Positions 8,267 through 16,910 are shown, counted from the first letter of the stretch. The stretch is DNA of 64,000 nt from Gp6-AA40 sp963741135 (GCA_963741135.1 CAVUHC010000004.1:1-64000), one strand, 5' to 3'. Notes: generated by a model from the sequence alone, not told the origin. Numbers and translations: made by a program.

Positions 8267-8331
8267 CGGTTTGCAGCCGACAGCGGCCGGTGCAATTACG
8301 CGCCGTCGCGGCTGAAACCTCGACGTTGACG
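8261..8331 (+). repeat. attC7 recombination site
   Basis: A 71-bp site with GCCTAAC (8261-8267) and a slightly degenerate core GTTGACG (8325-8331). Arms GGTTTGCAGCCGACAGCGGC and GCCGTCGCGGCTGAAACC pair with an unpaired G. Same subtype as attC1 and attC9. Confidence 0.85.
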
Positions 8332-8406
8332 GACAGAGAACGAAAGACTTCGGATCATTTCTCATCCGGGCAGGTGGAGGCATTTGGCCGGTGTCGCGGC
8401 GTCGGG

Positions 8407-8787
8407 ATGCTTCGAAAGCGTCGGGCACATCGCGGCGCCAGGGCACGCTCCCCTCTTGGATCTCCGTCGCGGCAACGAGCGACGAACAAGAGCATCGGGC
8501 TGCTGCGAGCATCGGTGTCGTTCGGAACAGGTCTGGGTCAGGGCGCGAGCAATGGGCTCTCCCGACCAGCGGCGCGGCGTCCCCGACATGTTGGCGAATG
8601 CCTGGCCCAGCATGCGTTCGACGAGTGGGCCGTCATAAACGTCATCGCTCGTTTCGACGGTCTTCCGAGCCTCATCGTCTCGGGTCCCCGCGGTCGGTCG
8701 CCGTCGCGCCGCTTTGCGGGTCATTCGCAAGGGCATCGCACTCGCGGACGTTTCGTTTGGCGAGGGCCCATTCGCGGGGCCGTATAA
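8407..8787 (+). CDS. Uncertain ORF in cassette 8
   Basis: A 126-codon reading frame on the plus strand starts MLRKRRAHRGARARSP and stops with TAA inside the inverse core of attC8, as several neighbouring cassette genes do. Its composition is Arg-rich and low in structure. The minus strand also has an open frame over the same stretch (8362-8790) with more varied composition (TSDDVYDGPLVERMLGQAFA). I cannot decide which, if either, is a gene. No family is recognised. Confidence 0.25.
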   Translation: MLRKRRAHRGARARSPLGSPSRQRATNKSIGLLRASVSFGTGLGQGASNGLSRPAARRPRHVGECLAQHAFDEWAVINVIARFDGLPSLIVSGPRGRSPSRRFAGHSQGHRTRGRFVWRGPIRGAV

Positions 8788-8859
8788 CACCCGGCTGCAC
8801 CTGACGGCACCGAGCGCTTTTTATCAGGCAGCCCGCGGTGAACCGGTGTAGCGTTTGGC
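8782..8859 (+). repeat. attC8 recombination site (degenerate)
   Basis: About 78 bp with GTATAAC (8782-8788) and GTTTGGC (8853-8859). CCGG...CACC pairs with GGTG..CCGG, but the rest of the stem is imperfect. The sequence 8857-8964 contains further GTTAGTC boxes (8944 and 8958) and a hairpin (GCTCGGCCGCG opposite CGCGGGCTGAGC), possibly a decayed second site. Confidence 0.65.
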
Positions 8860-9044
8860 TCAACGCCACCGTTCGGCTTCTGGCGTTCGCCTCGGTTGCT
8901 CGGCCGCGTTCACCGCGGGCTGAGCGGACGCGCGGCGCCGCGGGTTAGTCGCGATCCGTTAGTCCGCTTCGTTCGGCGGACCGAAAATTGCGAGCAGAAT
9001 GATCCTTCTAGGCTCTGAGCTGGCATTCGTGACAAGAGGGTTGT

Positions 9045-9629
9045 ATGCCGTCTCCCACTGTAAGGACTGCGACACCTGCCGACGAAGTATCCGCCATCGA
9101 TACAGTGGTCCTCGCATTCGCGGTCGATCCGGTCGCGCGTTGGTGTTGGCCCGATCCCCATCAGTACCTCACCAGCATGCCGAGCTTTACTCGGGCGTTC
9201 GGGGGCGGCGCCTTCGTACACAACGGAGCTCACTGCACCGATGATTACGCTGGCGCAGCGCTGTGGCTGCCCCCCAACGTGCATTCCGAGGAGGAAGCGT
9301 TGGGCGAGGTCTTGGAGCGGACAGTCGCAGCGTCTATCCGCGGCGACCTCTTTGCGGTCTTCGAGCAGATGGCGAAGTATCACCCAGATGAGCCGCATTG
9401 GTACCTCCCGCTAATCGGCGTAGATCCTGCGCAGCAAGGTAAAGGTTACGGTTCTGCGCTCATGACGTACGCGCTTCACCAGTGCGACCGTGATCATTCA
9501 CTGGCATATTTGGAATCCACCAATCCAAGAAATGTCTCTCTATATCGGCGCCACGGCTTCGAAGTTCTCGGCACAATCCAGGTTGGCGGGTCACCACCTC
9601 TCGTTCCGATGCTGCGTCAACGACGGTGA
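9045..9629 (+). CDS. GNAT-family N-acetyltransferase (cassette 9)
   Basis: A 194-residue GNAT acetyltransferase. The acetyl-CoA site is visible as WYLPLIGVDPAQQGKGYGSAL (the Q-G-K-G-Y-G pyrophosphate loop). It is followed by the C-terminal strand and helix LAYLESTNPRNVSLYRRHGFEV, all standard landmarks. The N-terminal part (TPADEVSAIDTVVLAFAVDP...WCWPDPHQYL) resembles GNATs found near antibiotic-resistance or self-protection genes, but the substrate is unknown. Cytoplasmic. The start at 9045 (ATG) gives a standard length. It is the last complete, well-recognised cassette gene of the array. Confidence 0.88.
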   Translation: MPSPTVRTATPADEVSAIDTVVLAFAVDPVARWCWPDPHQYLTSMPSFTRAFGGGAFVHNGAHCTDDYAGAALWLPPNVHSEEEALGEVLERTVAASIRGDLFAVFEQMAKYHPDEPHWYLPLIGVDPAQQGKGYGSALMTYALHQCDRDHSLAYLESTNPRNVSLYRRHGFEVLGTIQVGGSPPLVPMLRQRR

Positions 9630-9643
9630 AGAACCAGATGGCC

Positions 9644-9716
9644 GCCAAACACTGGCTTGCAGCTGCCGGCCCTCGCAAGATGATGAAGCGCCGCAGCTGA
9701 AGCCGAGCGGTCAGGG
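9644..9716 (+). repeat. attC9 recombination site
   Basis: Inverse core GCCAAAC (9644-9650) and a degenerate core GTCAGGG (9710-9716). Stem arms GGCTT-G-CAGCTGC..CGGC and GCCGCAGCTG-AAGCC pair fully, with one extrahelical G. The second T of the core is changed to C, which may have inactivated it. Confidence 0.8.
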
Positions 9717-9723
9717 TCAGTAC

Positions 9724-9927
9724 TTGGCGTGCATCGCGGCGTACATCAAGTTGCACCGGCGCTCGCCAGCTGAAGCTGACCTTCAGCGCTACTTCGGTGT
9801 CACCCCATTGTCCGTGCACAACATGATCGTGACGCTCGAACGACGCGGCTTGATTGGGCGAACGCCTGGTCGAGCAAGGTTGATCGAAGTGCTCGTACCT
9901 TCAGACGAACTGCCGGCACTCGAGTAA
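9724..9927 (+). CDS. LexA/MarR-like winged-helix protein, 5'-truncated (cassette 10)
   Basis: About 67 residues matching the N-terminal DNA-binding domain of LexA-like repressors, widespread as free-standing small proteins: IAAYIKLHRRSPAEADLQRY, then FGVTPLSVHNMIVTLERRGL and a C-terminal IEVLVPSDELPALE. The recognition helix region is intact. No ATG exists between attC9 and the domain; the only in-frame candidate is TTG 9724, a few residues inside the usual N-terminus. The cassette boundary seems to have removed the true start, or the protein is read through from upstream. It probably bound DNA; present expression is doubtful. Confidence 0.6.
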   Translation: MACIAAYIKLHRRSPAEADLQRYFGVTPLSVHNMIVTLERRGLIGRTPGRARLIEVLVPSDELPALE

Positions 9928-9971
9928 ACTCCGACCGAGCGTGAACGACCGGAGTCGCGACGGAGCTACTA

Positions 9972-10346
9972 ATGAAAGCCAGAAGACAATGCGAAGCCGT
10001 TAGCTTCATCACGACCGAGGACGGTGATGACCTGATCGTGTCGTTCGCACTTGAGGACGACGAACCGGGTGAAGTCGTCAGTCTCATACTGCTCCGGACA
10101 CCGAAGTACGAGTCGCTCCTTCCGGAAGACGAGCGCGGTGTCAGCGTGTCGCATGAAGTGGATTTCGAGGATGAGGATCAGTATTTGCGACGCATCAGGC
10201 TGGCGGTGCCGGTGACTACTATCGAATCCACGCACCGAGCTTACGAACTCGATGTCTCGCGGGTCGATGCGGCGGAGGTGAAGGCAGCCGGACGAATCCT
10301 CACACGAATGAATTTTGACCGACGGTTTATTCTGGAACTCGGCTAG
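9972..10346 (+). CDS. Hypothetical acidic protein at the end of the array
   Basis: A 124-residue protein, acidic in its first half (DDLIVSFALEDDEPGEVVS, EDERGVSVSHEVDFEDEDQY), with predicted beta strands and no membrane segment. It begins at ATG 9972, a short hairpin (ACTCCG...CGGAGT) after the previous gene, and ends just before an ABC-transporter remnant. No attC follows it, so it is either the last cassette with its site lost or flanking DNA. No family is recognised. Confidence 0.55.
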   Translation: MKARRQCEAVSFITTEDGDDLIVSFALEDDEPGEVVSLILLRTPKYESLLPEDERGVSVSHEVDFEDEDQYLRRIRLAVPVTTIESTHRAYELDVSRVDAAEVKAAGRILTRMNFDRRFILELG

Positions 10347-10349
10347 TCT

Positions 10350-10646
10350 GGGCGAAGGGGTGCCCATCGAGATCGCCTCGAGCACCGGCCGGCGGAGCTC
10401 TCTGGTGGCGAGAAACAACGCGTGGCGATCGCACGTGCGCTCATCCGTCGTCCGCGGCTGCTGCTCTGCGATGAGCCGACGGGCAATCTCGACGAGACGT
10501 CGGCGGCCACCGTCGCCTCACTCCTGCTCGACCTGCATCAGCGACAGCAGAACGTGCTGGTCGTCGTGACGCACAGCCCGCGGCTGGCGGCACGGTTTCC
10601 CGTGCGATTCGAGATCGCGTCCACGCGCCTTACCCGCACCTCCTGA
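10350..10646 (+). pseudogene. 3' remnant of an ABC transporter ATP-binding subunit (LolD/MacB type)
   Basis: Only the C-terminal half of the ATPase is present. It begins in frame after TAG 10344-10346, has EHRPAELSGGEKQRVAIARA (signature motif), LLLCDEPTGNLD (Walker B and D-loop) and VVVTHSPRLAARF (H-loop), then a normal C-terminus. The Walker A half is missing. The break coincides with the end of the cassette array, so integron DNA has probably replaced or displaced the 5' half. Its natural partner is likely the double-FtsX permease at 12099. As it stands it cannot hydrolyse ATP. Confidence 0.85.
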
Positions 10647-10801
10647 ACCCCCGGCATTGCGGCAATTCCCAACCTCCAACGCCCAACTCCCAAGGCGAAT
10701 CACGGTTAAACCGTGGGCTGTGTCTGCGTTGCGCCCAAGCGCAACCGTCATGCTGTAGCGCGTATCGCGATCGCCCGCAGCCGGTGATATCGTGACCGCG
10801 G

Positions 10802-12094
10802 ATGACCGAAGCCGGTGTGCGCAGCTGGCCGGTGCCTCGCACGGGCGCACGGTTCTACTACGGATGGGTCGTGCTTGCCGTGGCCGCGCTCGCCATGGTG
10901 GGCACGTTGCCGGGACGCACGCAGGGGCTCGGTCTCATCACCGAGCCGCTCCTGCGCGATCTCGGGATCAGCCGTGTCGCCTATGCCCAGATCAACCTTG
11001 CCGCCACACTGATCGGCGCACTGTTCTGCTTCGGCGTCGGCCGCGTGATCGACCGGCGCGGCAGCCGGATCGTCTTAACCGGCGTGGCCCTGACGTTGGG
11101 AGTCGTCGTGCTCGTCATGAGTGCCGCAACCGGGGTTGCGGCGACGGCTGCAGGTATCACGCTCACGCGGGGCCTCGGGCAGAGTTCGCTGTCGATCGTC
11201 AGCCTCGCCATGGTGGGGAAATGGTTTCGCGCGCGGCTCACGCGGGCGATGGCCGTATACGCCGTGGTGATGAGCGTCGGTTTCATGATCGCCTTCCCAC
11301 TGGTCGGAGCGATCGTCGCCGCACGCGGCTGGCGTATCGCATGGGCAGCGGTCGGTCTGTTCCTCGTGGCCGGCCTCGCCCCGCTGGCCTGGGTGCTGGA
11401 TCGATCGTCTCCAGAAGCGGCAGGCCTCGAGGTCGATGGTGGGCACGCGGCAGCGGAGCCGCCGGAGACGCGCGATGACGACGCCACGCTCGGCGATGCG
11501 CTCCGGTCTCCAGCGTTCTGGGTATTCGCCGTGGCCAGCGCGATGTATGGTCTCGTCGCTTCGGGAATTGCCCTCTTCAACGAATCGATCCTGGCCGAGC
11601 GCGGGTTTGAGCCCGGAGTGTATTACACGGCGCTGGCGGTGACGGCAATCACCGGGCTGCTCGGCAACTTTGCCGCCGGCGCGTTTGCCGATCGCGGCTC
11701 GCTTCGCACCGTGCTCGTGGCGGCGCTCCTGATTCTCGCAGGCGGGCTCGTCGGCCTCGCGCACGTTTCGACCATCGAGCACGTCATGGTACAGGCAGTG
11801 GCGATGGGGATCGGCGGCGGGTTCGTGATGGTCGTCTTCTTCAGTTTTTGGGGACGAGCGTATGGGCGCTCACAGCTCGGTCGGATCCAGGGCGCAGCAC
11901 AGGCGATGACGGTCGTAGCGTCGGCCGTCGGCCCCCTGTTCCTTGCACTCTGTGTTGACACGACGGGCTCGTACGCCGCCGCGTTCTACGTCACGGCCGC
12001 CATCGTTACGCTTCTTGCGGTGGCCGGAGCCGCAGTGCCGATCCCGGCCCGCGCCCAGGCCCTCGGCCCATTGCGTCCCGGCACGGCCCGGTGA
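10802..12094 (+). CDS. MFS transporter
   Basis: A 430-residue major facilitator with 12 predicted membrane helices. It opens FYYGWVVLAVAALAMVGTLP, has the loop 2-3 motif GRVIDRRGSR and a second-half counterpart FADRGSLRTVL. The overall layout (short N-tail, central loop with EPPETRDDDATLGDALRSPA) is like the monocarboxylate/oxalate-formate branch of MFS, but the substrate is not determinable. The start is ATG 10802. Its TGA ends 4 bp before the ATG of the FtsX permease, so the two are probably co-transcribed, an unusual pairing. Confidence 0.88.
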   Translation: MTEAGVRSWPVPRTGARFYYGWVVLAVAALAMVGTLPGRTQGLGLITEPLLRDLGISRVAYAQINLAATLIGALFCFGVGRVIDRRGSRIVLTGVALTLGVVVLVMSAATGVAATAAGITLTRGLGQSSLSIVSLAMVGKWFRARLTRAMAVYAVVMSVGFMIAFPLVGAIVAARGWRIAWAAVGLFLVAGLAPLAWVLDRSSPEAAGLEVDGGHAAAEPPETRDDDATLGDALRSPAFWVFAVASAMYGLVASGIALFNESILAERGFEPGVYYTALAVTAITGLLGNFAAGAFADRGSLRTVLVAALLILAGGLVGLAHVSTIEHVMVQAVAMGIGGGFVMVVFFSFWGRAYGRSQLGRIQGAAQAMTVVASAVGPLFLALCVDTTGSYAAAFYVTAAIVTLLAVAGAAVPIPARAQALGPLRPGTAR

Positions 12095-12098
12095 CCGT

Positions 12099-15000
12099 AT
12101 GCACGTAGCACGGCTCGTCTATCGCGGCCTGACCCATTACTGGCGCACCAACATCGCGGTGGTCCTTGGCGTGGCCACAGCCGTGGCGGTGCTGGCCGGC
12201 GCGCTCCTCGTGGGTGACTCGGTGAGAGGCAGCCTGCGCGACCTCGTGGTGCAGCGCCTCGGGCGCGCAGATCAACTCGTCCTCTCCGCGGGGTTCTTTC
12301 GTGAGCAGCTCGCCGGCGACCTGATTACCGACCCTGCGTTCGCGGCGAGCGTCCGCGGTATCGTGCCGCTCGTGGTGACCGAGGGTGTCGTCACCGAGCA
12401 GGACAGCGGCCGGCGCGCGGGGAAGGTACAGGTCTACGGTGTTGACAACCGTTTCTGGACCTTCCACGGCGTGAGCAGTGTCGCAGGGCCGGACGATCGC
12501 GACGCCTTCATGAGCCCGGCGCTTGCCGCGGAGCTCTTTGGCCGTTCCGGACCCGGCGTCGGCCGCACGATCCTCGTGCGCGTGCAACGACCGTCCGACA
12601 TGCCGCTCGAGTCCCTCCATGGGCGGAAGGACGATCTCGGACGAACGTTGCGCCTGACCGTGCGTCAGGTCGTGCCGGCGTCGCAAATGGGTGAGTTCTC
12701 CGTCGACCCGCGGCAAGGCGACGTGCGCGCGGTGTTCGTGCCGTTATCACGGATGCAGCGGGACCTCGAGATAGACGGGCTCGTCAATGCCGCCCTGGTC
12801 TCCGCCGTGCCTGGAACGGACGCAATCCCGGCGCTCGAGCGGACGGTCAGGAGCGCCGCCAGGCTCGAGGACGTCGGACTGAAGGTACGCACCATTGACG
12901 CCCGAGGCGTCGTCGAGATCGGGTCCGCCGTGGGGCTCCTTGACGACGGGCGCGTGGCGGCGGTGCGGCAAGCGATCTTTTCCTCAGGCACACAGGCGCA
13001 GGAGGTGTTCACCTATCTGGCTAACGGCCTGCGCATTGGCGATCGCGACATCCCGTACTCGCTGGTCACCGCGATGGATCTCCACACGATTGCGCCCGCG
13101 GCCGTCGAGTCGACTGACACGGTGCCACCCATCGTGCTGAACCAGTGGGCCGCGACCGAGCTCGGCGCGAATGTCGGCGATCCGGTGGCGATGGAGTACT
13201 ACGTCTGGGAGGATCCGGGGCAACTCGTCACGCGCCGCGCGGAGTTTCGTGTGGCAGGCATCGTTCCGGTTGATGCCGCCGATCGCGATCTGGCTCCGGT
13301 TTATCCAGGTATCAGCGATTCGGTGTCGCTCCGAGATTGGGACCCGCCGTTTCCGCTCGATCTCCGCCGCATCCGCCCGGTTGACGAAGCGTACTGGGAG
13401 AAGTATCGGACGACGCCGAAGGCATTCATTCCGCTGGAGGTGGGCCAGCGACTCTGGCGCTCTCGCTATGGGGCGGTCACCTCAGTACGCGTCGCGCCGC
13501 CGCCGGGCGTGTCGCTGCTCGAGACGCGCAGCCAGCTCGAAGAGCGGCTGCGCGCGAGCATCGATCCGCTGACCATGGGCATCGCCATTCGCGACGTGCG
13601 CGCCCAGGGGCTCGCAGCCTCTCGCGGCGCCACCGATTTTGGCGCCTATTTCGTCTACTTCAGTTTCTTCCTCGTCGTATCGGCGCTGCTTCTCGCTTCA
13701 CTCTTCTTCAAGCTGGGCATCGAGCAACGCGTGCGCGAGGTCGGGCTCCTGCGGGCGGTTGGTTTCGGCCCCGCCGCGGTGCGGCGACTGTTCACAGCCG
13801 AAGGACTGCTTCTCGCGATAGGCGGCAGTGCGCTCGGCGTGCTCGGCGCGATTAGCTATGCCGCGCTCCTGATGCTGGCCCTGCGCACCTGGTGGGTGGA
13901 TGCGGTTGGAACGACAGCCCTCACGCTGCACGTCTCGGCCAGCTCGCTGGTCGCGGGGGCGATCGGCGGAATCGTTGCAGCCGTCGTTTGCATCTGGTGG
14001 ACCCTTCGGAGTCTGGCGGACATTTCGGAGCGGAGCCTCCTCGCCGGTGAGCTCGCGTCCGACACCTCGGGTACGTCCGTCGGGCGGGGCCTTACGCCCC
14101 GCCACCTCCTGTGGACGCGCCGCATTCTCGTTTCGGCGGTCCTCACCGCCGCTGGTCTCGGTCTGATCGGTGCCGCATTGGCGGACGCTGTAGATCAGAC
14201 GGGCGCTTTCTTCGCGGCCGGTTCGCTCCTGCTGGCCGCGTCGCTCTGTTTCGCCAGCGCCATGCTACGGCGCCGGCCCGGCCGCGCGCTTCATGGACGC
14301 GGGTGGCCGGCGCTGTCGCGTCTTGGTCTCCGGAGCTCGACCTATCGCCCCGGACGGAGCGTGCTGTCGATGGCGGTTCTCGCCAGCGCCACGTTCATGC
14401 TCGTTTCTGTCGATGCATTCCGGCGCGGCGACGTCACCGATGCCAGCCCCCGTTCTGGCGTGGGCGGGTACTCGCTCATCGTCGAATCACTTCTGCCGAT
14501 CGCCCACGACCCGAACACCGAAGCAGGTCGCCAGGCGCTCAACCTTTTCGATCTTGATGGAGCATCGATCGAGCCGTTCCGGCTGCTGCCTGGCGACGAC
14601 GCAAGCTGTTTGAATCTGTACGAGCCGACGAGCCCGCGCATCCTCGCGCCGCGCGACAGCTTTCTTGCTGCCGGCCGGTTCACGTTTCAGTCGTCGCTGG
14701 CAGCGACCGACGCCGAACGGGAGAATCCCTGGCAGTTGCTCCACCGCGTAGAAGAGGACGGGGCTGTGCCGGTCATCGCCGACGCAAACTCGATGACGTA
14801 TGTACTGCACCGTCAGCTCGGCGAAGACATCGTCATCAATCGCGGGGCCCGTCAGGTCCGCCTGCGCCTGGTCGCGGCGCTGCGGGACAGCATTTTCCAG
14901 GGAGAGCTGCTGATGTCGCAGAGCAATTTCCTGAAGCTGTTTCCGGAAGAGGAGGGATATCGGGTGCTCCTCGTCGAAACAGCGCCGGAACGGGTCACGG

Positions 15001-15479
15001 CGGCGGCGGAAGTGTTTGAGCGCGCGCTGACTGATCTCGGCGCCGACGCGACCCCGACGGCGGAGCGGCTTGCCGGGTTCCACAAGGTCGAGAACACCTA
15101 TCTGTCCACGTTTCAGGCGCTCGGCGGGCTCGGCCTTCTGCTGGGCACCGTCGGCCTGGCCACCGTCCTGCTTCGCAACCTGCTCGAGCGGCGGCGCGAG
15201 CTCGGGCTGCTCCGCGCGGTCGGTTATGCGCGCCGGCACTTCCTGATCATGGTGCTTGCGGAAAACGCGGTGATGCTGGCGGGCGGACTCACGGCCGGCG
15301 CGGTGTGTGCAGCGATCGCGATTGCGCCAGCCGTCGCCGATCGGGGCGGACGCCTCCCGGTGACCGTCGGCGCCGCGCTGCTACTGTTCGCGGTGTTCGT
15401 GACCGGGCTCGTCGTGTCGGTGGCGGCGATGAGAGCCGCGACGCGTGCGCCGCTCCTCGAGTCGCTGAGGTCGGAATAA
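12099..15479 (+). CDS. FtsX-like ABC transporter permease (two FtsX domains)
   Basis: A 1126-residue inner-membrane permease of the FtsX/MacB superfamily. The N-terminal helix (TNIAVVLGVATAVAVLAGAL) leads into a large periplasmic domain (about residues 45-500), then three helices of the first FtsX domain (FFLVVSALLLASLFFKLG ... REVGLLRAVGFGPAAVRRLF). Another periplasmic domain follows (about 750-980), and a second FtsX domain (LGLLLGTVGLATVLL ... RRELGLLRAVGYARRHFLIM) ends the protein. Such permeases work with a LolD-type ATPase to move lipoproteins, lipids or drugs, or act as mechanotransmitters. The cognate ATPase is probably the truncated gene at 10350. The ATG at 12099 is chosen because it follows the MFS stop and begins at the first helix; the frame is open further upstream. 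Confidence 0.9.
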   Translation: MHVARLVYRGLTHYWRTNIAVVLGVATAVAVLAGALLVGDSVRGSLRDLVVQRLGRADQLVLSAGFFREQLAGDLITDPAFAASVRGIVPLVVTEGVVTEQDSGRRAGKVQVYGVDNRFWTFHGVSSVAGPDDRDAFMSPALAAELFGRSGPGVGRTILVRVQRPSDMPLESLHGRKDDLGRTLRLTVRQVVPASQMGEFSVDPRQGDVRAVFVPLSRMQRDLEIDGLVNAALVSAVPGTDAIPALERTVRSAARLEDVGLKVRTIDARGVVEIGSAVGLLDDGRVAAVRQAIFSSGTQAQEVFTYLANGLRIGDRDIPYSLVTAMDLHTIAPAAVESTDTVPPIVLNQWAATELGANVGDPVAMEYYVWEDPGQLVTRRAEFRVAGIVPVDAADRDLAPVYPGISDSVSLRDWDPPFPLDLRRIRPVDEAYWEKYRTTPKAFIPLEVGQRLWRSRYGAVTSVRVAPPPGVSLLETRSQLEERLRASIDPLTMGIAIRDVRAQGLAASRGATDFGAYFVYFSFFLVVSALLLASLFFKLGIEQRVREVGLLRAVGFGPAAVRRLFTAEGLLLAIGGSALGVLGAISYAALLMLALRTWWVDAVGTTALTLHVSASSLVAGAIGGIVAAVVCIWWTLRSLADISERSLLAGELASDTSGTSVGRGLTPRHLLWTRRILVSAVLTAAGLGLIGAALADAVDQTGAFFAAGSLLLAASLCFASAMLRRRPGRALHGRGWPALSRLGLRSSTYRPGRSVLSMAVLASATFMLVSVDAFRRGDVTDASPRSGVGGYSLIVESLLPIAHDPNTEAGRQALNLFDLDGASIEPFRLLPGDDASCLNLYEPTSPRILAPRDSFLAAGRFTFQSSLAATDAERENPWQLLHRVEEDGAVPVIADANSMTYVLHRQLGEDIVINRGARQVRLRLVAALRDSIFQGELLMSQSNFLKLFPEEEGYRVLLVETAPERVTAAAEVFERALTDLGADATPTAERLAGFHKVENTYLSTFQALGGLGLLLGTVGLATVLLRNLLERRRELGLLRAVGYARRHFLIMVLAENAVMLAGGLTAGAVCAAIAIAPAVADRGGRLPVTVGAALLLFAVFVTGLVVSVAAMRAATRAPLLESLRSE

Positions 15480-15501
15480 TGGATCTGGACCCGAAGGCTC
15501 A

Positions 15502-15590
15502 CTTTGGTTGGTGATTTTCTGCGGGACCGTCGCTTCGATCCGCGCCCCTGTGTGACTCGGTCGGGCCCCGCAGAAAATCACCAACCCAAG
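15502..15590. repeat. Long inverted repeat (24-bp arms)
   Basis: Arms at 15502-15525 and 15567-15590 (central part GGTGATTTTCTGCGGG and its complement) match at 23 of 24 positions and enclose about 41 bp. It lies 22 bp after the permease stop and may act as a terminator or be a MITE/REP-like insertion. A tract of GGTTTAAGGG units follows at 15599-15632. Confidence 0.75.
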
Positions 15591-15641
15591 CGAGCTCCGG
15601 GTTTAAGGGGGTTTAAGGGAGGTTTAAGGGCGGTCGTCGCG

Positions 15642-16879
15642 ATGGTCCTTACCCTGGGATCGGTCTCACTCGGCGCGGAAAACTGGCCGCAGTGGCGCGG
15701 ACCAACGCTGAACGGCGCCAGCGCCGAGACTGGGCTCCCCCTGCGCTGGTCGAAGACGGAGAACATCGCCTGGAAGCTGGCGCTGCCGGCGTGGTCCGGT
15801 TCAACGCCGATCGTCTGGGGCGACCGCATCTTCCTGAATGTGGCCGAGGGTCGCGATCTCTACCTCTGGTGCGTCGATCGCACGCGCGGGACGATGATCT
15901 GGAAGCAGGTGCTGGGCGCGGGCAACAGGCGGGCGCAAAAGCAGAACATGTCGTCCCCCTCGCCGGTCACCGATGGACAGGTGTCTGGGTCACGACCGGC
16001 ACGGGAGTGATCAAGGCGTTCGACTTCGACGGCAAGCCGATCTGGACGCGCGACCTCCCGAAGGACTACGGCGCGTTCGGCATGCAGTACGGCTACGGCT
16101 CGTCGCCGCTCCTTTTCGAGGATTCGCTCTACGTGCAGGTCCTGCACGGCTACAACACCGACGATCCGTCGTACGTGCTGCGCATCAGCAAGGCGAGCGG
16201 CCGGACGATCTGGCGCGTCGAGCGGCCGACGACCGCGCGCGTGGAATCTCCCGACGCGTACACGACGCCGACGGTCGTGCGCACGGGAGACGGTGTCGAA
16301 ATCGTTGTCACGGGCGGCGACGTCGTGACCGGGCACGATCCGAACACCGGGAAAGAAATCTGGCGGGGCACCGGCCTCAATCCGGACAACGACCGTTCCT
16401 ACCGGCTCGTCGCGTCGCCTGTGGTGCTGGGCGACACGGTCATCGTTCCCTCGAAAGAACGGCCGATACTGGCGTTCAGGGCAGGCGGGCGGGGCGACGT
16501 CAGCCGGTCGCATCTGCTCTGGAGCTTCACGAACGGCGGCCCGGACGTGCCGACGCCGGTGACCGACGGCCGTTACCTGTACATCGTCAACGACCGCGGC
16601 ATCATGTGGTGTCTCGATGCGAAGACCGGGCAACAGCTTTACGGGCGGCAACGGATCCGCTCGGCAACCTTCAGCGGCTCGCCGGTGGTGGCCGACGGCA
16701 AGATCTACGTGACCGACGAAGACGGCGTCACGAGCGTCGTGCGCGCGGGTCCGACATTCGAGCTGCTCGCCGAGAACGACCTCGGTGATTACACGCTCAG
16801 CTCGCCGGCCATCTCGGATGGACAGATCTTCATCCGCACGGACTCGTTCCTCTACGCGATCGGGCAGCGGAGGCCGTGA
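15642..16879 (+). CDS. PQQ/BamB-like beta-propeller protein, frameshifted (P1)
   Basis: A secreted beta-propeller of about 410 residues. The mature N-terminus GAENWPQWRGPTLNGASAE is the family hallmark, followed by repeated blades with SGSTPIVWGDRIFLNVAE, SPLLFEDSLYVQVLHG and SGSPVVADGKIYVTDEDG. The frame changes near 15978 (after SSPSPVTDGQ, resuming VWVTTGTGVIKAFD), a one-base indel that leaves both sides intact. The start is unclear: ATG 15642 gives a very short signal peptide, and the GGTTTAAGGG tract just upstream may have altered the original 5' end. Such proteins are periplasmic or outer-membrane linked and often annotated as PQQ dehydrogenase-like, but no dehydrogenase residues are evident. 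Confidence 0.75.
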
Positions 16880-16910
16880 TGACGAGGTTGCGCATGGGAG
16901 GCTGCTGAAA

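Noticed and set aside
8857..8964. A tenth attC site after attC8
   Set aside because: GTTAGTC boxes and a hairpin are present, but the inverse core and stem arms do not pair in the attC pattern, so it is mentioned only as a possible remnant.
15537..16879. P1 as a true PQQ-dependent alcohol dehydrogenase
   Set aside because: The propeller blades match, but no active-site Asp or calcium ligands and no haem domain can be identified, so only a beta-propeller call is made.
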